DNA of 64,000 bases from Ancylobacter polymorphus (GCF_030813495.1 NZ_JAUSUI010000008.1:62001-126000); one strand, 5' to 3'. Shown: positions 35,725 through 43,892, numbered from the stretch's first letter. Program-made: numbers and translations. Notes: generated from the letters alone by a model not told the origin.

Positions 35725-37778
35725 TCCCGGTTCCGCTCAACGCCGCCCGCACCGCCACCGCCGACGATTTGCCCGGCCGCGCCGAGCGCGGGGACGGCGG
35801 CGACGCGTTCGCCGCCCTGCTCGCCGAGCTGGATGGACGGCCCGCCGCCGCACCCGAGGCGTCGGCGCCTTCCGCCGGCCCGCGAGCCGAACGATCCACG
35901 CTGCCGGCGCCGCGCTTCGGCGCGCCGGTGCGGCTGGAGGCGGCGGAGACGACGCCCGCTCCGGAGCAGGCCCCGGATCAAGCCGCCGTGCCCGCCAACC
36001 CGATTCCCGGGACGGAGCGGCCGCCGGCGGCGATGGACCTCGGCGCGCTGCTCGCGCGGTCCGCCCGCCCGGCCGCCGTCGTGCCGTCCGCCGCCCGGCC
36101 GTTCGGCGAGCCGCCCGCCAGCGGCGCGGGTGAAACGCCGCGCGAGAACGGGCCGGCGATGCCCCGGTCCACCCCGGCCGCGGAAACTGCGTTGGCCCGC
36201 CCCGCAGCGCCCGGCACCGTGGCGCACATCCTCTCGACGCCGGCAGCGCCGTTGCCTGCGTCGCCGTCCATTCTCCCCCTGCCGAACGGGGAGGCGGAAA
36301 CGGTGGCTCAGATGCCGTCCGCCGCTCGCCCCGACCGAGACGCCGAGGCGGGGGAGGGCGCGCCTGCTCCCGCCGCCCCGCGGTCGATGGCCGGTGACGA
36401 GACCTCCCCCCGCCCGGAGCGGACCCGGCCCTCTTCGTCACCGGCGCCGGTGCGCGCCGATGCCACCCGCCTGTTCTCCCCGCGGCCGGAGGCGACGCCC
36501 GCATCCTCGGAGGAGGATGGCGCGCCGCGTCCTCTCCCGGTCGAGGCCGGTCGGTCCGCGCCCGCGCGGTCATCCGATCGCCCGGAGGAACGGACACCCG
36601 TCGTACCGGCGGCTGCGAACGATGCGGCGCCCTCAACGTCCCCGCTGCCGGCGGCGATGCTCGCGACCCTGCTGCCCGCCCCTTCGGCGCTGCCGCAAGA
36701 GGCGGATGTGCCGGAAGGCACGAGCGACTCGGCCATGGTCGCGACGCTGGAGGAGGGGGCCACGCCGGACGAGGCGCCGGTCCCCAGCGCCAAGGTGGTG
36801 TTGTGCGAGACGCATTTCGCGCCGGTGCTGCCGCGCGAGGCCGGGCCGACGCCGCCTGCCGTGCCCGACCAAACACCGGCCGCGCCCCGGCCTTCCCTCG
36901 CGCTTCCGCAGGCGGCGGAAGCGGAGGCGCAGGCGGCGGCCGTTGCGGTCCCGGCGGCCACGGTCGCAGCGGCTTCCGCCTCTGCCGCTTCCGCCTTGGC
37001 CGCCTCCGAAGGGCCGGCGTTCGACCGTCCGGTGCCCACCTCGAACGAGCGTCGCCCCGCTGCGCGCGTTGTCGACATATCCGCCCAGGCGGGCGAGGCG
37101 CCGCCGCCGTCCACCGACACGGCTCCGCCCGAGGAACGCCCCGCCGCGCGGATGCCGGTCCGGGCGACCGCCGGCGCGGAGAGGGTGCGCGGCGCGTCCG
37201 AGGTCGCGACCGAGACGCCGACCCCCGCCCCGGTTGCCAGCGACACCGCCGCCACTCCCGCGCCTGTCGCTGCGCCGGCGGGGGCCGCTCCGTCGCCAGC
37301 GGCGGTACAGCTCGGCAGCATCCTTGCCGAGGCCGTTCGCGCGGAAGCGCCGGGCTCTTCCGCCGCTGGCGCGGCCATACCGGCGCGCGGCCCGGTGCGT
37401 GTGCTGGAAATCCAGCTCCGCCCGCTGGAACTCGGCCTGGTGACGGTGCGGCTGCGCACCGGCCGCAACGGTCTGGAGATCCACGTTCATGCCGCGCGAG
37501 CGGAGACGGCGCACCTGCTGGAGCAGGACCGCGCCAGCCTCATCGCCACGCTGGCCGATGCCGATGCCGGCCCGCTCGACCTCACCATCAGCCAGACCGG
37601 CCTGCCGCCCCGCCTCACCGGCGAGGACGCCTTCGCGCCGGTGGACTGGGAGCGCCGCGAGGGGAACGGGTCCCGCGAGGGGAATTCCGGCGATTCTGAC
37701 CCGCGCCGAAGGAGACGACAGGATGAAGATGCGGCTTTCCGCGCTGCTGATGGCGGCGCTGCTGACCAGCAGCCCTGA
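35721..37778 (+). CDS. fliK: Hook-length control protein FliK (rhizobial MotD)
   Basis: 685 residues, mostly low-complexity Pro/Ala sequence with no predicted fold, as expected for a molecular ruler. The folded C-terminal substrate-switch domain is recognisable at about residues 555-630 (RVLEIQLRPLELGLVTVRLRTGRNGLEIHVHAARAETAHLLEQDRASLIATLADADAGPLDLTISQTG). In rhizobia this gene was first named motD. The last 18 residues (RRRRRQDEDAAF and on) are read from sequence that also encodes the start of the next gene, a 56-nt overlap in another frame. Confidence 0.88.
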   Translation: MIPVPLNAARTATADDLPGRAERGDGGDAFAALLAELDGRPAAAPEASAPSAGPRAERSTLPAPRFGAPVRLEAAETTPAPEQAPDQAAVPANPIPGTERPPAAMDLGALLARSARPAAVVPSAARPFGEPPASGAGETPRENGPAMPRSTPAAETALARPAAPGTVAHILSTPAAPLPASPSILPLPNGEAETVAQMPSAARPDRDAEAGEGAPAPAAPRSMAGDETSPRPERTRPSSSPAPVRADATRLFSPRPEATPASSEEDGAPRPLPVEAGRSAPARSSDRPEERTPVVPAAANDAAPSTSPLPAAMLATLLPAPSALPQEADVPEGTSDSAMVATLEEGATPDEAPVPSAKVVLCETHFAPVLPREAGPTPPAVPDQTPAAPRPSLALPQAAEAEAQAAAVAVPAATVAAASASAASALAASEGPAFDRPVPTSNERRPAARVVDISAQAGEAPPPSTDTAPPEERPAARMPVRATAGAERVRGASEVATETPTPAPVASDTAATPAPVAAPAGAAPSPAAVQLGSILAEAVRAEAPGSSAAGAAIPARGPVRVLEIQLRPLELGLVTVRLRTGRNGLEIHVHAARAETAHLLEQDRASLIATLADADAGPLDLTISQTGLPPRLTGEDAFAPVDWERREGNGSREGNSGDSDPRRRRRQDEDAAFRAADGGAADQQP

Positions 37779-38355
37779 GCTTGCCGCCGCGCCGAACGCC
37801 TCGGCGACGCAAACGCCCCCCAGCACGCCTGCCGGCACGCCCGCCAGCGCGGCGGCCGGGGCGCGCCTCGGCGTGTGCGAGGCGGCGATGGCGCGCGCCT
37901 CGGCCAAACATGGCGTGCCGCTGGCGATACTCTATGCGGTCGGCATGACCGAGACCGGCGGCAATGGCACGCTGCAGCCTCTGGCGATGAATGCGGGGGG
38001 GAAAAGCCATGTCGCCACGAGCCCCGCCGATGGTGCGCGCAAGCTGGCGGAGTTCAAGGCGCGGGGGGTGAACCTGGTCGATCTCGGCTGCATGCAGATC
38101 AACCATCGCTGGCATGGCGACCAGTTCGCCTCGGTGGCGGAGATGTTCGATCCGGAGCGCAATGTCGACTACGCCGCCCGCTTCCTTGCGGAACTGCGGC
38201 AGCGTCATGGCAACTGGACGATGGCGGCGGCCCGCTACAATGCCGGGCCGAACAATGATCCGGCGCAGAAGCGCTATGTCTGTGCCGTCATCCGCAATCT
38301 GGTCCGGTCCGGCTTCGGAAGCTGGACCGCCCAGTCGCGGGCCTTCTGCGCCTGA
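37723..38355 (+). CDS. Secreted lytic transglycosylase (SLT domain)
   Basis: 210 residues: signal peptide (LSALLMAALLTSSPELAAA), short Pro/Thr linker, then a single SLT domain with the catalytic glutamate in ILYAVGMTETGG and the later motifs LGCMQINHRWHG and AARYNAGPN. It likely opens peptidoglycan for rod growth, replacing the muramidase half missing from FlgJ here. The start is set by a strong AAGGAGA (37709-37715) 7 nt upstream of the ATG; it lies 56 nt inside fliK. It is the last gene of the fliF operon and converges on cheZ. Confidence 0.9.
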   Translation: MKMRLSALLMAALLTSSPELAAAPNASATQTPPSTPAGTPASAAAGARLGVCEAAMARASAKHGVPLAILYAVGMTETGGNGTLQPLAMNAGGKSHVATSPADGARKLAEFKARGVNLVDLGCMQINHRWHGDQFASVAEMFDPERNVDYAARFLAELRQRHGNWTMAAARYNAGPNNDPAQKRYVCAVIRNLVRSGFGSWTAQSRAFCA

Positions 38356-38357
38356 TC

Positions 38358-39080
38358 TCAGGCGAAGAGGGAGTCGATGTCGTCCTGCGAGACGACGTTC
38401 TCGTCATCCGCCAGCGCCGGCCCGTTGAGCAGGGCCTCGTCGCCGGTGCGCTCGGAGGCGATGGTCTCGGCGATGCGCGAGACTTCCTCCTGCCCGCCCC
38501 AGATGTTGGACATGCGCGCGACCCGCTCCTCGATGAAGACCATGAGGTCCACCACCTTGCGGATACGCTGGCCACTGATGTCCTGGAAATTGCAGGCCTC
38601 AAAGATGCGGGTGGCATAGCTGTGGATCGCCTGCGCCAGCATCTTGTGGCTGCCTTCCAGCTCCGCCACCAGCGAGATCGCCGCGCCGTCGATGTTCTCG
38701 GCCATCTGCAGAATGTCCTCGGTCGCCGCCTCGGTATCCGCGACGACGGCGTCGAGCTCGTCGGTGGCGCGGTTGAAGCGTGCTCCCTTGGCGCCGCCCG
38801 CCTGCAGCGTGGCCAGCTCGTTCTTGGTGTTGTCGATCGCCTGCCGGATCGATTCCACATCCATCAGCATGGCGTGGCGCGAGCATTCGGGATCGGCTTC
38901 GGGGCAGCGGCGGTCGAACCGCGCGATCACGCCGCGCAGCTCGTGCAGCTCTTCCAGCACACGGCCTATCTGGGCGGAGACGGAGCCCTGCATCGTCATC
39001 GAGTTGGCGACGTGCTTCTCTCCCGCCCCATTGTGTCGTTCATTCGCTTCAATCCGGAACGGCCGCCGGGCAGACGACAT
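38358..39080 (-). CDS. cheZ: CheY-P phosphatase CheZ
   Basis: A 240-residue helical protein. The phosphatase motif NFQDISGQRIRKVV holds the expected acid and glutamine (Asp167 and Gln171, equivalent to D143 and Q147 in E. coli CheZ). The C-terminus VVSQDDIDSLFA matches the CheY-binding tail of CheZ (SQDQVDDLLDSLGF in E. coli). The start MSSARRPFRIEAN was chosen for its GGGAG ribosome binding site 7 nt upstream; an in-frame ATG 24 bp further up lacks one. It is divergent from cheY, its substrate gene. A cheZ-like gene beside flagellar genes is also known in Azorhizobium. Confidence 0.88.
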   Translation of the reverse strand: MSSARRPFRIEANERHNGAGEKHVANSMTMQGSVSAQIGRVLEELHELRGVIARFDRRCPEADPECSRHAMLMDVESIRQAIDNTKNELATLQAGGAKGARFNRATDELDAVVADTEAATEDILQMAENIDGAAISLVAELEGSHKMLAQAIHSYATRIFEACNFQDISGQRIRKVVDLMVFIEERVARMSNIWGGQEEVSRIAETIASERTGDEALLNGPALADDENVVSQDDIDSLFA

Positions 39081-39167
39081 GTAAATTCTCCCATTAACTC
39101 GCAAGTTTTCGATGATTTCTTATAGTTCAAAGCCAAAGGCCTGAGAATAACCCTAGGTTTCGGCCTG

Positions 39168-39187
39168 CAAGCTTCGCGCAAGCATTG
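39168..39187 (+). promoter_or_regulatory. Putative FtcR-type operator between cheZ and cheY
   Basis: The 20-mer CAAGCTTCGCGCAAGCATTG has two perfect CAAGC half sites with starts 11 bp apart. It lies 78 nt before cheY and 87 nt from the cheZ start, so it could serve either gene. Being partly palindromic (GCTTGCGCGAAGC on the other strand), its orientation is not decisive. Confidence 0.5.
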
Positions 39188-39265
39188 CAATTCAGAACAT
39201 GAACCTACGAAAGGGCGGCATGTGGCTGTCCCGTGGAACTTGTTAGCTGAGGGACGGAGCGCTTT

Positions 39266-39649
39266 ATGGCCGTGGATTTGTCGATGCCGGTTCTTGTAGT
39301 CGACGATTACAAGACCATGGTCCGCATCATTCGCAACCTGCTGAAGCAGATCGGCTTTGAAGACGTGGACGAGGCGTCCGACGGCGTCGAAGCCCTCTCC
39401 AAGCTGAAGGAGCGGCAGTACGGGCTTGTGATTTCCGACTGGAACATGGAGCCGATGACGGGCTACGAACTGCTGAAGCAGGTGCGCGACGACAGCGCCC
39501 TCAACGCGCTGCCCTTCATCATGGTCACGGCCGAGGCGAAGTCGGAAAACGTCATCGCCGCCAAGAAGGCGGGGGTGAACAACTACATCGTCAAGCCCTT
39601 CAACGCGCAGACGTTGAAGAGCAAGATCGAGACGGTGTTCGAAGGCTGA
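39266..39649 (+). CDS. cheY: Chemotaxis response regulator CheY
   Basis: A 127-residue single-domain receiver that binds the flagellar switch when phosphorylated. The acidic pair Asp13/Asp14 (VLVVDDYKTMVRIIRNLL), phosphoacceptor Asp58 (LVISDWNMEPMTGYELL), the Thr in PFIMVTAEA and the Lys in NNYIVKPFNAQTL are all present. This wording is typical of the CheY type that works on FliM rather than a phosphate sink. A 12-bp hairpin lies about 100 bp after the gene. Confidence 0.96.
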   Translation: MAVDLSMPVLVVDDYKTMVRIIRNLLKQIGFEDVDEASDGVEALSKLKERQYGLVISDWNMEPMTGYELLKQVRDDSALNALPFIMVTAEAKSENVIAAKKAGVNNYIVKPFNAQTLKSKIETVFEG

Positions 39650-39752
39650 CCCCCCGCGCCGCCGGCCCGGCACACGCGCAAGACGTGCATTGCGCCGGGC
39701 ATGTGTGAGCGGGCGCAGCCCGGATCGATTCACATCGGATGCATCTCACGCC

Positions 39753-39785
39753 GCCGCCCCTCGGCTTCCCCCGAGGGGCGGCTTT
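39753..39785 (+). terminator. Probable terminator hairpin after cheY
   Basis: Perfect 12-bp stem (GCCGCCCCTCGG at 39753-39764 and CCGAGGGGCGGC at 39771-39782, 6-nt loop CTTCCC) followed by only three T residues. The stem is very stable; the short T-run makes termination efficiency uncertain. It lies in the 317-bp gap between cheY and ftcR; the rest of that gap would hold the ftcR promoter. Confidence 0.65.
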
Positions 39786-39966
39786 GGCGTTGCCGCGACG
39801 CGGCCTGAGGCGGCGATACCCGCCAGAATGGAAGGAAACCCACTCCAACCCTGAAGCAACTCGGCTTGAGTGGAGATATTTACCAAAATAGTCCTTTGGC
39901 CAAGGACACGTGCAGGCAGCAATCACCGAATTGCATGACTGCAGGTTCAAGGCAGGGGATTGAATC

Positions 39967-40641
39967 ATGTATGTCATCGTCGACGACCGCTCTATTGTTG
40001 CCGAAAGCTATGTTTCCAGCTTTTCGCGGGAGGGTTTTTCCAGCTTCGGCCTCAATGAAGACGAGTTCAAAGGCTGGATCGAGAGCGCTTCGGAAAATGA
40101 TATTGCTGCGGTGGAAGGTTTTCTGCTCGGCGATTTCGAGCGGCGCCCGACTTACCCCGAGATGATCCGCTCGCACAGCGCCGCGCCGATCCTGGCGCTG
40201 AGCGACCAGAAAAGCCTGGCGCAGACGCTGGAACTGTTCACCGCCGGCATTGACGACGTGGTGCGCAAGCCCGTGCATGTCCGCGAGATCGTCGCCCGCA
40301 CCGATGCCATCTGGCGGCGCGTCAACGCCAATGCCGCCCCCGCGGCGGCGCGCGAGGACCGGCTGAAGGTGTTCTTCGACGGCCGTGACCCGGAGATCGA
40401 CGGCGCCCCGCTGCCGCTGCCGCGTCGCGAGCGGCACATGCTGGAATATCTGGTCAAGAACGCCCGCCGGCGGGTGACCAAGACCCAGATCTTCAACACG
40501 ATCTACGGCATCTTCAACGACGATGTCGATGAGAGCGTGGTCGAAGGCCATATGAGCAAGCTGCGCAAGAAGCTGCGTCTGAAGCTCGGCTATGACGTGA
40601 TCGACGCCAAGCGCTATCTCGGCTACCAGTTCGTCGGCTGA
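39967..40641 (+). CDS. ftcR: Flagellar transcriptional regulator FtcR/Rem, OmpR type
   Basis: A 224-residue response-regulator-like protein: receiver domain at 1-105 and winged helix at about 125-224 (LPLPRRERHMLEYLVKNARRRVTKTQIFNTIY, then SVVEGHMSKLRKKLRLKLGYDVIDAKRYLGYQF). It resembles FtcR of Brucella and Rem of Sinorhizobium, which activate flagellar genes. In the receiver the acidic pair (Asp6, Asp7), Ser79 and Lys101 are kept, but the aligned phosphoacceptor position is Glu50 (NDIAAVEGFLL), which may mimic the phosphorylated state. Its probable target sites recur across the locus. A degenerate half-site pair (CAAGG and GCAGG) lies upstream at 39901-39916. Confidence 0.88.
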   Translation: MYVIVDDRSIVAESYVSSFSREGFSSFGLNEDEFKGWIESASENDIAAVEGFLLGDFERRPTYPEMIRSHSAAPILALSDQKSLAQTLELFTAGIDDVVRKPVHVREIVARTDAIWRRVNANAAPAAAREDRLKVFFDGRDPEIDGAPLPLPRRERHMLEYLVKNARRRVTKTQIFNTIYGIFNDDVDESVVEGHMSKLRKKLRLKLGYDVIDAKRYLGYQFVG

Positions 40642-40674
40642 ACGCCCGCCGCCGGCCGCCGGCGCGCGGCCGGC

Positions 40675-41475
40675 TCAGTCCAGGGGAAGGCCGAGGCGCT
40701 CGGCCTGGCGCTTGACGAAGGTTTCCATCCGCTGGCGCCCGCTTTCCGTCAGCTCGACGATGATCCGCCGGCGATCGGCGGGGTCGGGGCGGCGCTCGAT
40801 CAGCCCGGCATCGCGCAATTCATCGATCCGCCGCAGCGCCGTCGTCGTCGGCGCGCCGGAGGCGATGCACAGGCTGGTGACCGAAATCGGCCGGCCGGAG
40901 GCTTCCGCCACCGCCAAGTCGAGCAGCATGTCCCACGCCGGGTCCGAGAACAGGTCGGACTGGAAGATGGCGTCGCGGTCGGCGCGCGCGGCCACCAGCG
41001 TCTTCAGATAATTTGGCCGGGCCACCGGCTTTTCCGCCATCGGCGCCGGTCCATTGGCCTGCCGGACGCTGTCCTCGACCAGCGAGAAGGCCCGGCGCAC
41101 CGCCTGCGCGACTTCCTCGGGCAGCAGCGGCTTCTGCAGGAAATCCACCGCATTGAGACGCAACGCGCCCACCGCCCGGTCGAGCGAGGCGTGGCCGGTG
41201 ATGATGATGGTGGCGAGCGGGCGCTTGCGGCCCATCAAGGCGAGCTTCTGCAACAGTTCGATGCCGTCGATGCGCGGCATTTGCAGATCGGTCACCACCA
41301 CCTGCAGCTGCTCGTTGCGCTGCACGAGGTCGATAGCTTCCACCGGCGTATTCGCGGTCAGGCTCGGCAGGCCGAGCATGGCCAGCCCCTCGCTCAGTTC
41401 GATCAGCACGTCCGGGTCGTCATCGACCAGCAGAACACGCGGCAGTTCCGAATCCACCCCAGTTGCACCCACCAT
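40675..41475 (-). CDS. Receiver-MarR fusion response regulator
   Basis: 266 residues from the chosen start. A full receiver domain fills about residues 12-130 (VLLVDDDPDV; phosphoacceptor Asp63 in VVVTDLQMPRIDG; Thr in IIITGHAS; Lys in DFLQKPLLPEE). After a linker, a MarR-like winged helix follows (SLCIASGAPTTTALRRIDELRDAGLIERRPDPADRRRIIVELTESGRQRMETFVKR). Fusing a receiver to MarR-type DNA binding is uncommon. Several in-frame starts exist upstream (to 41592); I preferred the ATG just before the receiver, with a GGCGG nearby. It is the last gene of a four-gene minus-strand operon with two-component partners. Confidence 0.85.
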   Translation of the reverse strand: MVGATGVDSELPRVLLVDDDPDVLIELSEGLAMLGLPSLTANTPVEAIDLVQRNEQLQVVVTDLQMPRIDGIELLQKLALMGRKRPLATIIITGHASLDRAVGALRLNAVDFLQKPLLPEEVAQAVRRAFSLVEDSVRQANGPAPMAEKPVARPNYLKTLVAARADRDAIFQSDLFSDPAWDMLLDLAVAEASGRPISVTSLCIASGAPTTTALRRIDELRDAGLIERRPDPADRRRIIVELTESGRQRMETFVKRQAERLGLPLD

Positions 41476-41628
41476 TCGCACCGCCACACGCCCGCTCACG
41501 ACCAGAAGAATGTCACGCCCGGCGACTGCCGCCAATTGTAAGGTAGTGTTGCGCATCCGTCTTTGGGAAATGACACATCCCCGCGTCGTCACGCGCGCTT
41601 TTTCGCCCGTTGCCGATAGGGGCGATGG

Positions 41629-42021
41629 TCAGGCCGGGGGCGGGGCCACGCCGGCCAGGAAGCTGCCGATATCGTCGAGCACTTCCGTGGGATCGACCGG
41701 CTTCACATAGAGGAAATCGCTGTCGAGATCGGCCGCCGTCACATTGTGCATGACATGCCCGGTGATGATGATGACCAGCGCCGGGCAGAGCGCCGGCGGC
41801 AGGGCGCGGGCCTCAGCCACCACCTGCCGCCCGTCGACGGCGCCGATGCGCAGATCGGTGATCAGCACCTGCGGCGCCAGCCCGCCGCGCAGCTGCGCGA
41901 TCGCCTCCTCTGCCGTGATGGCGAGGGCGACATGCCAGCCCAGCGAGGCGAAATACTCGCCCAGCTCGTGGGCGAGTTCTTCTTCATCGTCGCAGATCAG
42001 CATACTGCGTGTGGCGTTCAT
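41629..42021 (-). CDS. Single-domain response regulator
   Basis: A 130-residue receiver with no output domain: acidic pair Asp11/Asp12 (MLICDDEEELAHELGEYFASLGW), phosphoacceptor Asp56 (VLITDLRIGAVDG), Thr in LVIIITGHV and Lys in DFLYVKPVDPTEVL. It overlaps the histidine kinase stop by 4 nt, making it the likely direct target of that kinase, perhaps passing signal onward to the receiver-MarR protein encoded 153 bp downstream. Confidence 0.92.
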   Translation of the reverse strand: MNATRSMLICDDEEELAHELGEYFASLGWHVALAITAEEAIAQLRGGLAPQVLITDLRIGAVDGRQVVAEARALPPALCPALVIIITGHVMHNVTAADLDSDFLYVKPVDPTEVLDDIGSFLAGVAPPPA

Positions 42022-43892
42022 GCGGCATCCCGCGAGGCGTTGATGAGCGAGGCCGGCACAGTGATGGTGAAACGCGCGCCGGCGCCGACATTTTCCGCCA
42101 CGATGGTACCGTTCATATCACGCACCACGCTGCGCGCGAGCGAGAGGCCGAGCCCGGTGCCCTTTTCGGTCGATTTGGTGGTGGCGAAGGGCTCGAACAT
42201 GCGTTCCAGAATGTCCTCGGGCACGCCGCCGGCATTGTCCTGCACCGCGATCACCGCGCGCTCCTCCACCTGCCGGATCGATACCTGCACTTCGCGCCGG
42301 GCCGTGCCGGCTGCGGCAAAGGGCGGGGCGTCGCCGGTCGCCGGCGCCAGGCGATTATCCCGCGCTTCGCGGCTTTCCTGTGATCCGCGAAGTTCTTGCG
42401 TTTCGCGAAGTTCTTGCGTTTCGCGGAGTTCTTGCGTTTCGCGGAGTTCTTGCGTTTCGAAGGCGTCGCGGGCGTTGATCAGCACATTGACGATGACCTG
42501 CTCGAACATGGTCTGCTCGCCGAACACCAGCAATTCGGCCGGCACGCCCGCCTCGACCGACAGCACGATGTTGGCGGCGCGGAACTGCTCGGCGACGAAG
42601 CCGGCGGCGAGTTCCACCGCATGGCGCAGCGAGAAGGGCAGAAGCTGCTCGGTCGGCATGCGGCCATAGCGGCGGACCTGGTCGGTGATGCGCTTGGCGC
42701 GATCGACCTGCGCGGAGATGCGCTCCAGCTTGGCCGCCACCGGCTCCCCGCCCGGCAGCGGGTCGAGCAGGCGGCGGGCATTGGCCACCGCCATCTTGAT
42801 CACCGCCAGCGGCTGGTTGAGTTCATGGGCGATGGCGGTCGCCATCTCGCCCAGCGTCGCCAGCTTGGCCGCCTGCATCACCTGCAATTCGGCATTGCGC
42901 ACCTGCGAGGTGTCGACCACCACGATGAGCTGCTGCGGGCGTCGCTCCCACAGCACCGCGCCGACCGATCCGCGCAGCGAGATGATGTCGCCGGGGCTGC
43001 GGGCATAGCCCATGCTCAGCGCTCCCCAGCGCCGCGTGTCGGGCTCGCCGGCGGCGGCACGGACCGCCCGGACGAAGCGCGGCCAGGCGGGATCGTCCAG
43101 CGAGGGGGAGACCAGGGCGGCGGCGGACGGGTTGATGAAGTTCACCTTGTCGGTGTCCGGGTCGGCCACCACCACGCAGGCCGGCACGGCCTGGATGACG
43201 GCGCGCAGATTCTCCTCCATGGCCGCCAGCGCCGCCTGTGCCTCACGCACGTCGTTCAGCCGCATGCGGTCGCGGCGCGCCTGCAGGATGAGCACGGCGG
43301 CAAGGCAGGCGCCGCTGACGAACAGCATCACCAGCGGCAGCGCGCCGGGCCGCTGCGCCAAGGCGCGCTCGCGCTGGAAGATCTCCTGATTATAGGCGAC
43401 GGACTGCATCAAAATGGTCTGCAGCGCCTCACCGAGCGGGTCCAGCTCCTGGCTCAGCCTCTTCAGCTCCCGCGCCGTGCCACCATCCTCCGGATCGAGT
43501 TTTCCCACCTCATCGATGATCTGGTCCAGCCGCGTCTCGAAAATCTGCGTCGGGCCGCGCGTGTCGACGATATCGCTCAGCACCCGGCCCTCGTCGGAAT
43601 CGTAGAGCAGCGGCAGGCGCGAGCGCAGCAGTTCGAGGCGCAGCATCAGCTTGTCCATGCCCAGGGTGCTCGGCACGATGGCGAGCTTGGCGAATTCGGC
43701 CTGCGTCTTCACGAATTCCAGCTGCGCCTGATAGGCCACCCAGCCGGAGGAGCGGATCGTCGCGGTGAGAAAGGCCTGCTGACGTGTCTGCAGGACATAG
43801 ACCAGCGCAGTTGCGAGAAAGAGCGCAATGGACGCGACGACGAGGCCGAGCTTGAGAAGGCCGGGCGAGCGACTATTGCGCGCTAAAATCAA
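42018..43892 (-). CDS. Membrane sensor histidine kinase with hexapeptide repeats
   Basis: 624 residues. Two membrane helices (about 14-34 and 185-205) flank a helical periplasmic sensor of about 150 residues. A PAS-like segment follows (AVIQAVPACVVVADPDTDKVNFINPSAAAL), then HisKA with the phosphorylated His356 (ATLGEMATAIAHELNQPLAVIK), and the ATPase with N box (NVLINARDAF, Asn473), G1 (VQDNAGGVPE) and the FEPFATTKSTEKGTGLGLSL block. Between N box and G1 sit four copies of ETQELR (residues 479-502), lengthening this loop to about 75 residues. The gene overlaps its response regulator by 4 nt and the upstream periplasmic protein gene by 20 nt. Confidence 0.94.
   Translation of the reverse strand: MILARNSRSPGLLKLGLVVASIALFLATALVYVLQTRQQAFLTATIRSSGWVAYQAQLEFVKTQAEFAKLAIVPSTLGMDKLMLRLELLRSRLPLLYDSDEGRVLSDIVDTRGPTQIFETRLDQIIDEVGKLDPEDGGTARELKRLSQELDPLGEALQTILMQSVAYNQEIFQRERALAQRPGALPLVMLFVSGACLAAVLILQARRDRMRLNDVREAQAALAAMEENLRAVIQAVPACVVVADPDTDKVNFINPSAAALVSPSLDDPAWPRFVRAVRAAAGEPDTRRWGALSMGYARSPGDIISLRGSVGAVLWERRPQQLIVVVDTSQVRNAELQVMQAAKLATLGEMATAIAHELNQPLAVIKMAVANARRLLDPLPGGEPVAAKLERISAQVDRAKRITDQVRRYGRMPTEQLLPFSLRHAVELAAGFVAEQFRAANIVLSVEAGVPAELLVFGEQTMFEQVIVNVLINARDAFETQELRETQELRETQELRETQELRGSQESREARDNRLAPATGDAPPFAAAGTARREVQVSIRQVEERAVIAVQDNAGGVPEDILERMFEPFATTKSTEKGTGLGLSLARSVVRDMNGTIVAENVGAGARFTITVPASLINASRDAA
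42386..42457 (-). repeat. 18-bp tandem repeat, four units, inside kinase gene
   Basis: Four head-to-tail units on the plus strand: CGCGAAGTTCTTGCGTTT twice, then CGCGGAGTTCTTGCGTTT twice, differing at one base. They are in frame and encode ETQELR four times. A degraded partial copy lies on the left (42368-42385), encoding the GSQESR stretch. Being a multiple of three, copy-number change would alter loop length without frameshift. Confidence 0.95.

Noticed and set aside
38349-38364. Palindrome CGCCTGA-TC-TCAGGCG at the convergent ends of the transglycosylase and cheZ genes
   Set aside because: The loop is only 2 nt and the symmetry follows from both genes ending with an Ala codon and TGA, so it is not good evidence for a terminator.
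39901-39920. CAAGG-N6-GCAGG upstream of ftcR as another copy of the flagellar operator
   Set aside because: Only one half site is reasonable and the spacer does not match, so autoregulation of ftcR is not supported enough to list as a site.
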